Source: Vitellaria paradoxa (Eukaryota; Streptophyta; Magnoliopsida; Ericales; Sapotaceae). From it: a DNA stretch of 64,000 bases. Position 1 is the stretch's first letter. Every line of letters begins with the position of its first letter. The notes under the pieces were generated by a model. It was not told the origin of the DNA. It searched no databases and worked only from the letters and a program-made list of their open reading frames with translations. Location: positions 682,001-746,000 of the forward strand of contig CM034238.1 of NCBI GenBank assembly GCA_019916065.1, written 5' to 3'. Below are positions 46,601 through 58,149 of the stretch, in pieces. Both the position numbers and the translations under genes were made by a program.

Positions 46601-48695
46601 GTATATGTACATTTTTCAACGGAAGAAATGGGACTGTGGAACAAGACTAGTGCTGAATACTTTGTCATTTGACCGATTTGCATTTTTTTATACAATTCCT
46701 TTCCGTTCATTATCCTCTGCCTAACCTAATTCTGTATATTAACAGTAATCTACTTGCTTTGCACCGAATTGCCACATTGCGCCATGACGAGTTGGGTCAG
46801 GTTTGTTTTAGATTGGATCAGCAATTAGTTGATGTCATGATAGCAGTGTCTTACCTTTGATATGATGGTGTAATGCAGGAAACTCTTCTCAATTTGCTAC
46901 TTCGAAATTACCTCCACTACAATTTGTATGATCAGGCAGAGAAGCTGAGGTCAAAGGCACCCCGTTTTGAAGCTCATTCAAATCAGCAGGCAATTCCTAT
47001 TTTTATTCTCTCATTTTTGGGCACACTAATCTGTGTAGAATATGGTTCAGTTTTTTGAAGGATGTGCTTTGTCGGTGCATAAAAAATAGTGCTTGTTGAG
47101 ATATATGATCTACAGATAGATTTCAAACTTCAGAAAGCACAAAGTATATAGTTAATCTAAGGTTGTCACAATTGGTTTCTAGACAGTGTTGACAGGATCA
47201 CATTAGAAAATAGTAAGAATTTTACAGGCTTGAAATCCATGGGAAAATAGTTATAAACAAATGCCGATATGTTCTGCAAACATTCTGGAAACATGAAAAC
47301 TAAAGCTATGAATTTGAACTATATGTGAGATTTTTATGAATTCAAGTAAGGAAAGCAGGAAAGATGAAAGATTGCATGGTTTCAAAACAATGTGAAAGGA
47401 AGTTAATAAAGAAGTATTGAACACACAAACACCTCTTAACTTTGAAAAAGAAATTCTGTTTTAGGGCCCCTGTGTTAGGAGTAACAAAAAGTGAGATAAA
47501 ATGAGATAAAGTGAAGTAAGTTGCGAGTTCATAATTTGTGCAGTGAGATAAAAAGTGAATAACTTTTAGAGTTTTAGTGTTTTTCATCGTTTTTTAGAAT
47601 TTTTTATCATGCCAAACGGAGCCTAAAAGAAATTCTTGATTGTTGTGCCTTTTTGTGTATTCCCTTTATTATTAATTCGCTCTGATGACTCCAAGGCCTC
47701 CTTGTCTCTGTATATCATAATGTTTTTTTCCCTTGAATCTCCTTGTTCTGACACCAACATTTTGTCTTGCAGTTTTGCAGGTATCTCTTTTATCTAGGAA
47801 AGATAAGGACAATACAGTTGGAATATACAGATGCAAAAGAGTCACTCCTCCAAGCTGCTCGTAAAGCTCCTGTTGCAGCTCTTGGCTTCCGTGTGCAATG
47901 CAATAAATGGGCTGTGATAGTCCGCCTTCTTCTTGGAGAAATACCTGAGAGAACAGTTTTTATGCAGAAGGGCATGGAGAAGGCCTTGAGGCCATACTTT
48001 GAGCTTACAAATGTGAGTCTGCGTTTATAAACAAATATTTAATTTTTCCTGGCAGCGTGTTCTCGTTGGAACCGGGCTAAAAATCTCCAAACTGAAAAAA
48101 ACACAGATTTTACCACTGGCGATTGCCTGTTGAGTCCAAACATTTTGCTGCTGTTTAACATGATGATCTCTGATGTTTTCAGGCTGTTCGAATTGGAGAT
48201 CTTGAGCTGTTTAAGACTGTTGCTGAGAAGTTCTCCAGTACTTTCAGTTCAGATCGGACCCACAATTTAATTGTTAGGCTGCGACATAATGTTATAAGGA
48301 CTGGCTTACGCAACATTAGTATCTCATATTCCTGTATCTCACTGGCTGACGTAGCCAAAAAGCTGAGGTTGGACTCTGCAAATCCTGTTGCTGATGCTGA
48401 GAGTATTGTAGCCAAGGCAATCCGGGATGGTGCAATTGATGCCACGCTGGATCATGCAAATGGGTGGATGGTATCAAAAGAGACTGGGGACATTTACTCT
48501 ACAAATGAGCCTCAAATTGCATTCAACTCAAGGATTGCTTTCTGTCTCAATATGCATAATGAGGCAGTCCGTGCACTTCGATTTCCACCAAATTCTCATA
48601 AAGAAAAAGAAAGTGCCGAGAAGCGGAGAGAGAGACAGCAGCAGGAGCAGGAGCTTGCAAAGCACATAGCTGAGGAGGATGACGATGAGTTTTGA
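43625..48695 (+). CDS. RPN3: 26S proteasome non-ATPase regulatory subunit 3 (RPN3/PSMD3)
   Basis: Eight coding exons: 43625-43703, 43774-43964, 46118-46255, 46351-46487, 46746-46800, 46879-46989, 47773-48012, 48183-48695; 487 residues, matching plant RPN3 length. RPN3 is a PCI-domain scaffold subunit of the proteasome lid in cytosol and nucleus. The protein opens [10 protein letters not shown], has a helical repeat region, the PCI winged-helix in exon 8 ([11 protein letters not shown]...[12 protein letters not shown]) and the charged C-terminal domain ending EEDDDEF. All junctions keep frame and no stops were found. Intron 6 (46990-47772) starts with GC instead of GT (cag/gcaatt). Intron 2 is 2.15 kb and carries repeats. 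The 3' neighbour TRAPPC2L is convergent, about 1.3 kb away. Confidence 0.96.
44400..44446 (+). repeat. SINE-like 3' end in RPN3 intron 2
   Basis: gtagccgaccctagctagtt followed by tgggactaaagctttgtt matches the 3' end of Au-type plant SINEs; related copy near 16330. A (CT)n run follows at 44456-44476. The 5' part was not recognised. Confidence 0.45.
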
Positions 48696-49977
48696 TGGGT
48701 TTATGATATCCAGTGGTGTCTGGTCGAACTTTGGAACTTTTGGTTTTGCGGAAGCTTCCATTCATATGTTACTTAGCAAGGTTGCTTTCATTTTCTGGGT
48801 TTGGGACTTCATGACTTAAGCTTCTGCTTCCAATTTTAAATTATGCAACTGCCTTCTGCTTTTGGTTTTAGCGATTTACTGTTTCATTAATTGAGATTTA
48901 TATTCAATTTTCTTTTCCCCGAGGATTTCCTGTTTGAACTGCATTGTGCTGTCACTTGATGACACAATATAGGCGCTCTATTCTTTACTTGCTTCTGGAC
49001 AGAAAGTTTGTCCTACAAATGGAGTGGATTTCTTGGTCCTATTGCTGATTAATGTTACCATATGATTCTTTACATTATATGATCTTCAAGCAGAGGTACT
49101 CTCCTCTCCTATCAAGTTTAGTGGACAATGACATATAATGGCTTCTGAATAAAATGTTTTTTCATGTAAATGGGCTAATTTCTTAGGTCCTAAGATATCT
49201 GATTAATGTTATTGTATACAAGTTCTTTGAATTTATGGATACCTTTCCAGAAGCTTTGACATTTTAAAATTACAAGCAAAATTAGTTATTAGATTGCAAT
49301 CATCTGGTGCTTATAGAGCAGGTGTTGAAGGAAATTGAGAAGGCATTTTCATTTTTTTTTGTGGGGGGGGGGGTGTAATTAAAACATTTTCAGTTTTGGA
49401 AAATTGATATTGTCAATTCAATTCTTTTTTTTTTTTTTGGTTGTTTCATCTGTTACAGTAAAACACTTACTATATACATTAGTAATTGTACCTTGTTCTG
49501 GGAGGTCACATATGCGGTGAAATATCATTGCATAATCTCCCATGCAAATGGTAATCCTTCGCCCACAATGAACACATCAACCTTCCACTCGTTAGGTAAC
49601 ATTATCTAAACTCCTAGTTCTATTTTCCAGGTAAAACAAATGAAGCTATATGAACTGTGAGCAAGAACAAAAATTAACAGGTTCCTATAAAATAAATAAA
49701 TAAAAAAAAATAAAATAAAAAACAGATAATCAACAATTCATTATCTGCTAGAATTAAATTTCAAGTACTAGAACAGGTTAGGTTGGTCAATTTTACAAAT
49801 GCAGTTTGATTGTATTACTGAGCTGAAGTTTGCTTAGCTAAATTAGTCCACAATCGGTGAAACAAGTCATATAGATAACAGGAAAAAAAAATTAAAATTA
49901 AAATTAAAAAGTACTTCCGTTGATTGTAAGAAGGATGACTTGAAAATGTAAATACCCTCTCTTCCAGCAGCAGTAAG
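48696..49977. other. Convergent 3' region between RPN3 and TRAPPC2L
   Basis: Both genes end here. AT-rich, with homopolymer runs (G-run near 49363, T-run near 49424) and A-rich stretches at 49690-49720 and 49885-49910 that may include polyadenylation signals of TRAPPC2L. No coding signal. Confidence 0.6.
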
Positions 49978-52900
49978 TCAACCAGCTGAACTCAAGCCAA
50001 ATGACTTGACAATGTTGCTGACCCTTTCGGCGAAAGTTGTGGAGGTTATCTTTTTACCAGGCACATGAAATGGGTTTGAAACTGCATCCACGTATGCCGA
50101 GTGGAATCTCCTGAAAAACTATTCAGTGGTTTCCACAAAACACAAGGACAGGTTTAGTCATTTTTCAATAGTTATAGTAGTTCTCTGCGGATGTAATTGG
50201 GTTGAAGAAGGAAAAAGACAAGGTGATAAAACAGGATCAACACGAGCGAGCAAGCAAACATATCATAAATATCGATGATTCCCACCTGATAATAATTAGA
50301 GCCTTAGAGGAAGTAACTGCTTCCACAAAATGATGATAAGAAAGGTGGGTGGAGAAGTAGAACAGTAACCGAAAGAGTAAGCAAACACATCATGAAATAT
50401 AGCTCCCCTCAATTACAGATACATCAGATATCACAACGTAAATATTTGAAAGTAAATAGCTAGTAAGAAACTCAAAAGTCGAAGTTAATTCGATACACAC
50501 AAAACTACAATATTGATTGGTTTGGACCACAATTAATATATCTTCTTAACAAAATAAACTTTGCTAATTCGTTAGTATTGTATCTGCACAATAGTTCTGC
50601 TTATTATGCCATAATTTCAGCAGATGCATGGACAGGGCAAACCCCAAATTTGAGGTTGACCTGGACTCAATAAAAAGTTTGAAGATAAAATGGGTTAGGT
50701 TGCAAACAGGGGCGGATCCATGAAGGGGCGAGTGGGGGCAGCATCCCCCACTCACTGCTAAAAGTTTATATATTTTATATATATTTTGTATAAATTTTTT
50801 TATTCTTTTAATATATAAATTGTCCTCACCGAAATTTGGTTGTTATTTAAAAATTTTTTATGTTTACTTTTTTTAAAATTTTGCCACCACTCAACAAAAT
50901 TTCTGGATCCGCCCCTGCTTGCAAAAATTTAAGTTGAACAAAAAGTTTAAAAGTAGAGTGGGTTGGGTTACAAAAAAAAAAATAGGATGGGCTAAATTTA
51001 AAAAAAAAAAAAAAACAATTTTTCAACTAAAAAAATTTTTTTGGGCCAAACTATCCGGGCCCAAGTGAATTTACATTTAGTTCCGCCCCTGTGCATGTAG
51101 ATACACACACTACCTAGCTTCAAAAAGCCGCAAAACAGAAACTTCTCCTGTAAAAAGAAAGACTTACATTTCTGACGTCTGCGTCTCGGATATCAAGGTC
51201 TGTTGTCACCAATATAAATTTCACCTTCGTGTTAGTCAAATAACCATACCTGCAGATACATACTGTAAAAGATCAACGGTGCATCCTATACACTTAAGCA
51301 GTCACATAACATGCCTATAATGAATACTGTGTTTTCATCTGCACGTTGGGCAACCAACCAAATCAGCTAAAGAACCGGCACATACTCACACTTTGTAGTT
51401 TTCAGTTGGATAAAGCAGACCAAGGAATGTCTCATTCAGCAAAGGACCTGATTTTTTTGGATTGTTTACTGTACAAAAAACCCAAAAAAAAAAAAAACTT
51501 GCAAGTCAAAATGGATGACACCCTCACATTCTGAAATTGAATTTAAGCAATTACTTCAGGAAATCATTAACCAAGCTGATTCGAAAAACAGGAAGCAAAC
51601 AACTAATCAGTTGCAATCACTTAAGTTCTCTACATATTGCCTTGAAAAATTTGGGAAATGGATATTGAGTAAGTAAACGGTAAACCTCAAGATCTTGCGC
51701 CCAAGAACAGACAGGAAAGCTTACATGGGACACAAACAACCAATTCCACTTCCATAAAAGGTACCTCCAAACACCGTAACTTAAGTCACCTATTAGGATC
51801 TTTATACTATCATGTAAAAATAGTTTAACTTGGAACATGTTACCCAAAGTTTATGGTAGAAGGTGGGGGAATTATTTCATTCTCAATCTTCAAAGGATGA
51901 ATAACAAAACCTCCTCACCAAAGCCCGTGCAAGATCAAAAAGTCCAATACCATCTGATCCAATGCAATAAATCTTTATTCTATCATGTAAAAATAGTTTA
52001 ACTTGGAACATGTTACCCAAAGTTTAAGGTAGGAGGTGGGGGAATTATTTCATTCTTAATCTTCAAAGGATGAATAACAACAGCTTCTCACCAAAGCCCT
52101 TGCAAGATCAAAAAATCCAATACCATCTGACCCAATGCATGGAATAAATTATTGCAGAAATCCAATATCCCACCATCAGTATGAAATGGCCTTGACAAAT
52201 TTAGTAGGACAAAAGAAAGAAAGATTCGATGAATTGAGACCAAGGAGCTTAGGGAAGTCCAACTAGGTTATAGCTAGGTTCTCCTTTACAAAGGAAGTAT
52301 GGGATTGAACTTAAATAAAATGCTAAGTATGTGTTTGCTTGAGCAGTACCCTTTCAAGGAAGCCTAAAATTGGCTTCCACAAAAGTTACAAACATTTTCC
52401 AGATAAAGAAAAAAGGTGTGACCCTTATATATCAGTAAGATTGGATCAAGCTAGAAAAGTTGGCTATAGACTCCCATTACATTCTTGGAAATTATGCTAT
52501 GTTCGGAACATAGATTTGTGGAGAAAAAAAAGAAAAGTGAATGGAAAATACAATTAGTAGTTAGCGTTAATGGAAAATAAATTTACCAGTTCACATTATT
52601 TTTGCATACTGAACCAAGTAAAGTTTAAAATCCTTTCATGAGTATCTATTTGTTTTCTTATTATTTTTCTAACCCAACCAAAAAAATGAAATAAATATGA
52701 CCTTTCACTTCATTTTGCTTTCCTACAATTTTCCTTTCCTTTCACAAATGACAAATCCATGTTCCAAAACATACTTGCCCTCTATAAAAGAAGAGGGCTG
52801 AGTTTGTACATACAAATCCAGGCTAAATAAATAACTCATTGTCTTCAATTCTAGGTGAGAAAAAATTGCTAACTGAACTTCTTGCGCAACATTTTTCTAT

Positions 52901-53549
52901 TCCAAAAGAATTAATTGATCTCATTTAACACCTTAAGTATCATTTCAAGATAGAAATCTATCATCTTAAAATAGAATCTATAGGTAAATAAGGCAGGCAT
53001 CCATTTCAAACGTGGGCTTAATGAGTGTTTCAATTTCTTGAATCCCGGAAAACAAAAAACTCAATACTGTACATCCCTAAAAGTTCTCTAGTGTCTCTGA
53101 ATTGCTCCAGTCAAGTAACGGATCTTCAATTCGAATTCCACTGAAATTAAAACTCCGTCAACCACACATCAAGCTAATCTAAACTCTTAAGACACAAGAT
53201 TAACGGATCAAACTGATAAAAATTGAACGTTTCGAAATACCAATGCAAATAGAAAACACGCAAACAAAAATTTAAATACAATAGCATCTAGAATGAGAGA
53301 ATACCTCTTTCGTCAACGACGTCTAGGGAGCAGTGAACTATGTGGTGAAGTTTTAGGGCATCGTCTGCCTCCGTGAAGCTCTGTATATAGAGCGGGTTGT
53401 TCTGCTCGCCGCCAACAGTGTTAATACATTAGATCACGCTCCGTATTTGCATGCACAGAAAGGCAAACAGATGTTTGTGAAAACTGAGCTAATCTGATGT
53501 GTATATATATGCATACCTGGTGTCCGACGACGGCGACGCACACAATCAT
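49978..53549 (-). CDS. TRAPPC2L: Trafficking protein particle complex subunit 2-like (TRAPPC2L)
   Basis: Five exons on the minus strand: 53549-53517, 53401-53305, 51468-51390, 51249-51168, 50118-49978; 143 residues in one intact frame. It starts MIVCVAVVGHQ, continues NNPLYIQSFTE, has LNETFLGLLYPTENYKV and YGYLTNTKVKFILVTTD, and ends VKSFGLSSAG. This is the longin-like fold of the Sedlin family; the protein is a small core subunit of TRAPP complexes that tether ER-Golgi vesicles and activate Rab GTPases. All introns are GT-AG. The 1.8-kb intron 2 carries a tandem duplication and intron 4 an hAT-like MITE. Identification rests on remembered similarity to Arabidopsis At2g20930. Confidence 0.93.
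50707..50917. mobile_element. hAT-like MITE in TRAPPC2L intron 4
   Basis: 211 bp with perfect 14-bp inverted ends (caggggcggatcca and complement). Flanks gttgcaaa (50699-50706) and cttgcaaa (50918-50925) form an 8-bp target duplication with one mismatch. CAGGGGCGG ends and 8-bp duplications are typical of hAT MITEs. A second cgcccctg near 51073 may mark the end of an older, outer copy. Confidence 0.8.
51795..52140. repeat. 173-bp tandem duplication in TRAPPC2L intron 2
   Basis: Two units share tatcatgtaaaaatagttta (starts 51808 and 51981), ggtgggggaattatttcatt and caatcttcaaaggatgaataacaa-like stretches, with several substitutions between copies. Confidence 0.8.
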
Positions 53550-53639
53550 CTCCTCGGGTGAACTCAGAGCCGTTGATCACCGCCGATAACGATGGATGTA
53601 AACCGATTTGGGTCCGCCGTGTTTTCTTCTGCACAGAGG

Positions 53640-54130
53640 GGGAGAACGTGATGTAAACCCTCTGAATTACACTTTCTTACTGTGACCAAAATTTCCTTAG
53701 AGATCTTATTTTATTTTTAATAAATTAATTAATTAAATTAAATTTTTATAAAATAAATAAATAGACTTATAAATAAAAAGCTCTATAAATATTCTGAAAT
53801 AAATTACTGAAAATATTATTTAATAATTTATATATTAATCTTGATAATTTTTTATTTTAAATAATTTTATGCACATATGTAATTATTATTATATTATTTT
53901 AATAAAACAAAATGATTGAAGAGGTTTTTGCAAAGAGAAAAAGAAATAAGAAAATATGAAATTTAAAAATATGAAAAGGTAATTTTGCCAACCAAATAAA
54001 AGGATCATTAGATGAGTTTCGATTTGTCATTTTAAGCTTTAGAAATAGGGCTGCCCTTTTTGATAACGCAGTTATCTGGTGGTGTTGTGGATGATCCAAG
54101 TCCGAGTCCAAAAAGTTGTCCTTGACATCA
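53640..54130. other. AT-rich upstream region of TRAPPC2L
   Basis: About 490 bases upstream of the TRAPPC2L start. Long A/T runs at 53700-53920; no TATA box that I would defend and no coding signal. Confidence 0.5.
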
Positions 54131-54880
54131 ATGTTGTGCCTGCCAAAGAATCTCTGATACTTAAATTAGCAAAAGAGAGTTTAAGAGAGAATTTTGGCAG
54201 AGTAACAGTAAGGCAAAAAGTATGTACCTTCTATTTTGAGAGGTGGTATATATAGAGCTCTAGAACCTACATAGGTATAATACATGCGAGTCTCACGTAA
54301 TCATGATTTTTATCCAATGATATTGTGCCACGTGTATTTGTAGATCTCAAGATGATTCTCATAATTAGTTATTAAAACCGTTACACAGCAAGCAGCGCGT
54401 TAATAAGCGAGAATCACAGGATATGCCAGAATACCGTTATGACGTAAGCAATCTTGTCTTTAATGTGACGATCGGCCAGATCGACCGACCATTAGGATCA
54501 CCGACTGATTAGTTGAATCGAGAAGTGATCGCTTAGGTAACATTGATCGGTCGGGTGCACTCTATTAGATGCCCTCGATTCCCTCGATCACCCAAGAGGA
54601 ATGAGTGGCATTAAATAACTATCCCTTGAAGTAGACTTCGGTCGAGCATAGGCCATCAGATGCCCCTAGACGATCGGTCGAATGAGGTATTGAGGGAATT
54701 TGACGGTTACAACGCCTCAAAAACATACGTGCATTAATTATTTTTCGGCACGACACGTACGAGTGTATAACAAAAATACGCGGCCGTCCTATCGCGTGGC
54801 GATTAATTGTCCGTCATGTCATTAAAGTTGCAAGCGCGTTTTGAGTATCGTTAGATTAATTAAATATAAGTCGTTTATTT
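54130..54880 (-). repeat. LTR-like remnant, minus orientation
   Basis: Begins tgttgtgcctgcc on the plus strand. On the minus strand it has a TATA-like tctatatatacc (54244-54256). Upstream of that it contains several GATCGGTCG/CGACCGATC-like motifs (54471-54700), cacgtg, and an overall composition richer in G+C than the flanks. This resembles the U3 of a Tat-like LTR, but no second LTR, PBS or target duplication was found. Confidence 0.35.
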
Positions 54881-55310
54881 CAAATTGAGTCAGGTGAAAG
54901 GTCATTGTCCCTTTGCCTATAATATCTCAAGTACGAAACCCGTTTCCTTCTTTTGCACAAACATACTACCTTTGTGCCTCCATAGCTGTCATTTTTCCTG
55001 TGTTGAACCTACTTGGTGCTTTTGTCTGTCTACATTTGATTCTCATCTACCGTTGGAACTGGTAAGCTTTAGCCCTCAATCTTTTGATTTTATATTTTTA
55101 ATCTCTTTATCTTCGAACCTACCGTTGTATTTTTTGCTTCGTGGTTTCTACAACCTTATTGTCGCCTTTGTGCGTTTTTGATTTTAGAGTTTCTTCCATT
55201 CTCTGCGGCTGTTTACCTAGGATTGAAGTTCATTTCCCTTGGGTTCATTTCGTTTTTGTTTTATGATTTGGTTGTTGATTCGTAGTGCTTACTTCTACGA
55301 TAGGAACCGT
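54881..55310 (+). other. Unassigned transcribed-looking leader
   Basis: C/T-rich sequence with a possible donor (ctg/gtaagc, about 55060) and a 98-codon ORF at 54885-55181 lacking protein-like features. In style it resembles the leader of the antisense gene of the Tat element (175-666), so it may be a fragment of another element. Confidence 0.3.
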
Positions 55311-55321
55311 AGGCTTCCGAA

Positions 55322-56200
55322 TCAGAAACAGTAGCTGAGATTACTCAAGCCTTTCATTTCGAAATGACAACTGAGCAGATACTTGAGTTCAGAGATGCCG
55401 CCGTGATCATGACCAGTGACGATCATATCATCCACATATAAGAGAATAAGAACAGTGCCATATGTTGATGTTCGAATGAAAATAGCAGAATCATAAGAAT
55501 TGGAAGAAAACCCAAAAGTACTAATGATAGTACTGAATTTAGCAAATCAAGCGCGAGGTGCTTGCTTAAGTCCTTAGAGAGCACAACGTAGTTTGCAGAC
55601 TTGATGTGAAGGATAAGAAGAGCGAGAACAAGGTTGCATGTAAAATTTTTCAGCTAAGTCACCATTGAGAAAGACTTTTTAACAGCCATTTGAAATAGGA
55701 GCCACTGACGAGCGGTGGCAACAGCAAGCAAACTTCGGACAGAGGTAAGTTGAGCTATAAGAGCAAAGGTCTCCTCATAGTCAATCCCATATTCCTGAGT
55801 ATAGTCTTTGGCAACCAGACGAGCTTTGTAACGCTCAATGGACCTATCAAAATGAGTCTTAATCTTGTAAATCCATTTCCAGCCAATGGTTGTCTTACCA
55901 GGAGGAAGATCAACCAAATCCCAAGTATGAGTCTTTTTAAGGGCCTGTAATTCTTCAGGCATTACTTGCTACCAAAGAGAGTTAGAACTAGCCTCCCAAA
56001 AAGAATGAGGCTCATGTTGGGAGAGAATGGTAGAAAAACAATGAAAGTCACGAAAGTGAGATGGAAGTTCCTTACCCGAGCTGAGCAATCAAGAAATTTA
56101 GGATCAATATCAGAGTTCAAAGGGTATATTTGTACTGTTTGAAGTTGAAGGATTAGTATCTGAAGGTGGAGGATTGACAGACGGCGCTGGAGAATTAGGA
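55322..56200 (-). pseudogene. Copia-2 reverse transcriptase fragment
   Basis: The ORF at 55654-55962 encodes TWDLVDLPPGKTTIGWKWIY...RLVAKDYTQEYGIDYEETFA, the RT start of copia. The frame breaks after 55654, and farther left a region encodes YVDDMIVTGHDHGG (about 55420) before similarity stops at about 55322. Confidence 0.85.
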
Positions 56201-57126
56201 GAGGCCGAAGTGATTGCACTTGAAAAGTGCTATTACAAACTCCACTTTTATATAACTTTTGATACATTTAAGTAGTTTATTTTGAAGTTTTATTATTATT
56301 TTCTTAATTGCAGGTAAAAGGGTAAAATAAGTGAGATTAGCAATGATGAAAGTGGCTGCCGAGGAGAGAAAAAGGGTCCGAAGTTCTAGATGGTTAAAGT
56401 GGTGTGCAGCTGAAGTTCCAGCTTGACACTCTGTCAGTATTTTGACCATATCTTCTCACTCACAATCGGATTGACCTGATTCTTTTTGGGTTGGAAAGAA
56501 GACTCAAAGGGCTACAACTTTCGTGCTTTAGGCGAAGCCTGAATCGATCGTTTTCGAGGTCAAAATCGAAGTGGAAGTTGAGGACAGAAAGCTATCAGAA
56601 GCAGCAAACGAGAAGCAGAACTTGAAGAACAAAGTTTCTGTGGTCCGGACCACCTGCCAAACGGTCCGGACCACAGTGTGTTATGCGCACGCGGCTTCAC
56701 TCCGTCTTTTAGGGTTTTCTTTACAACTTCTTTATAACATCTGCTACATGGCCGACCCAAGGGGGCCCTAGTTTTAGTTCTACATACTTTAGGAACCTCT
56801 TTTTCATATTTTCAGATACTTTGAGAGTTTTAGAATAGTTTTTTTTAGAGAGTTTTCAATTATTTGTCTTGTTTATGGAGTTGTTCGATGTTTGGTTATT
56901 CTTCGCTGCACTGCTCTTTCATTACGTAGTTTCAGAGTTGCTTACCGTGTAAGTTGACTTTCGTTTCATTAATTTAATATATGATTTATTATTTTCTAGT
57001 GGTAGATCTAATATTTATGCTTACGTTCATTGTTTTCGTTTTGTTTACAAGCATGCTAGCGTAGAAACCCTAGTTCTTGATTCAACGAATCAAGAAAGGG
57101 TAGTTTACTCTGATCTATGGGATATA

Positions 57127-57236
57127 CGTAGACCCTTCGCAGAGTTGCGAAAGCTCATGCGTAGGGGTCTACAACTTTGAGACATTTGCGTAGACCCTTC
57201 GCATGGTTTGCGAAAGCTCATGTGTAGGGATCTACA
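57127..57236. repeat. Two tandem hairpin-forming repeats
   Basis: Period 62. The first copy has nested arms: gtagaccc (57128-57135) with gggtctac (57165-57172), and inside it ttcgca with tgcgaa. The second copy (from 57190) keeps the inner arms and most of the outer ones. Confidence 0.75.
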
Positions 57237-57249
57237 CTTTTTAGAACTT

Positions 57250-57645
57250 AATTCAGTTTTTTCAAAAACTTTCGAAAACAAAAACCTTTGACTATATTCT
57301 CTGTAATCACTGGTAAGGGTTTTCGATTAAAATTTTCTTAATAATTTTGAAGAACTGAAAATTCAGATTTTGAATCTTAATTTGAATTAGTTTATTTTAG
57401 AAACATTTGAAAACGAAAATCTTTGACTATATTCTCTGTAATAACTGGTAAAGGTTTTCGATTAAAACTTTCTTAATAATTTTGGATAAACTAGAAGAAT
57501 TGGATTTGAATCCGAATTCGAATAGGATTGTTTGAAAACCCTTCGAAAACAGAAGTTTTTGACTATATTCTCTGTAATCACTGGTAAAAGCTTTTGATTA
57601 AAACTTTCTCAATAATTTTCAAACAAATCCTAATTTAGATTTTAA
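57250..57645. repeat. Three tandem units of about 135 bp
   Basis: tttgactatattctctgtaa recurs at 57287, 57422 and 57558, each followed by actggtaa.gg.tttcgatt and cttaataatttt. Confidence 0.85.
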
Positions 57646-58149
57646 CGCAAGTATTACAACTCATCCCATAGTGAAGACGTAAACTACCAGGAATTGATAG
57701 TTGGATCAAGGACTTCTTAAATTTATTTCTTTTTAATTGAATTGCCTTCGGTTGATTTAATTTAAGTAATTACATTATAGTTTTTATATTAGATTATTTT
57801 GAAGGGCATTTAAATTAGGAAAAATCCTTTTAGCTAATATTTTATTCCTTGAAATCAAAAATCAAAAAGTTAAATTGCTGAATTTTTGTTAATAGGTTGT
57901 TAAGTTGTTTTAATTTGAATTTTAAATTTGCAAAACCCTAGGAATTAGTTTTAATTAATCTTCAAACTTAGTTTACATTCAAATTTAGGATTCCCATTAT
58001 AACCTAGAAACTAAATAACATATGCTCCCTGTGAATTCGACCTCGGACTCACCGAGTTAAAACTACACCGCATACCCTTGCACTTGGGGGTTAATTTAGA
58101 CGCACTTTCCATAAGCGGTCACGAAGCAAACATTGCAAGAGCTGGTGGA

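Larger units (their letters stand above)
56219..58131. mobile_element. 1.9-kb insertion inside Copia-2, LTR-like, with tandem repeats and hairpins
   Basis: Flanked by attgca at 56213-56218 and 58132-58137; removing it would rejoin the copia sequence. It has no coding capacity. It carries a 14-bp inverted repeat (56638-56651 and 56663-56676), two 62-bp hairpin repeats (57127-57236), three units of about 135 bp (57250-57640), and near its right end gaattcgacctcggactcac, a phrase like the ends of long gypsy LTRs. Probably a solo LTR or remnant of a large non-autonomous element. Confidence 0.6.
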
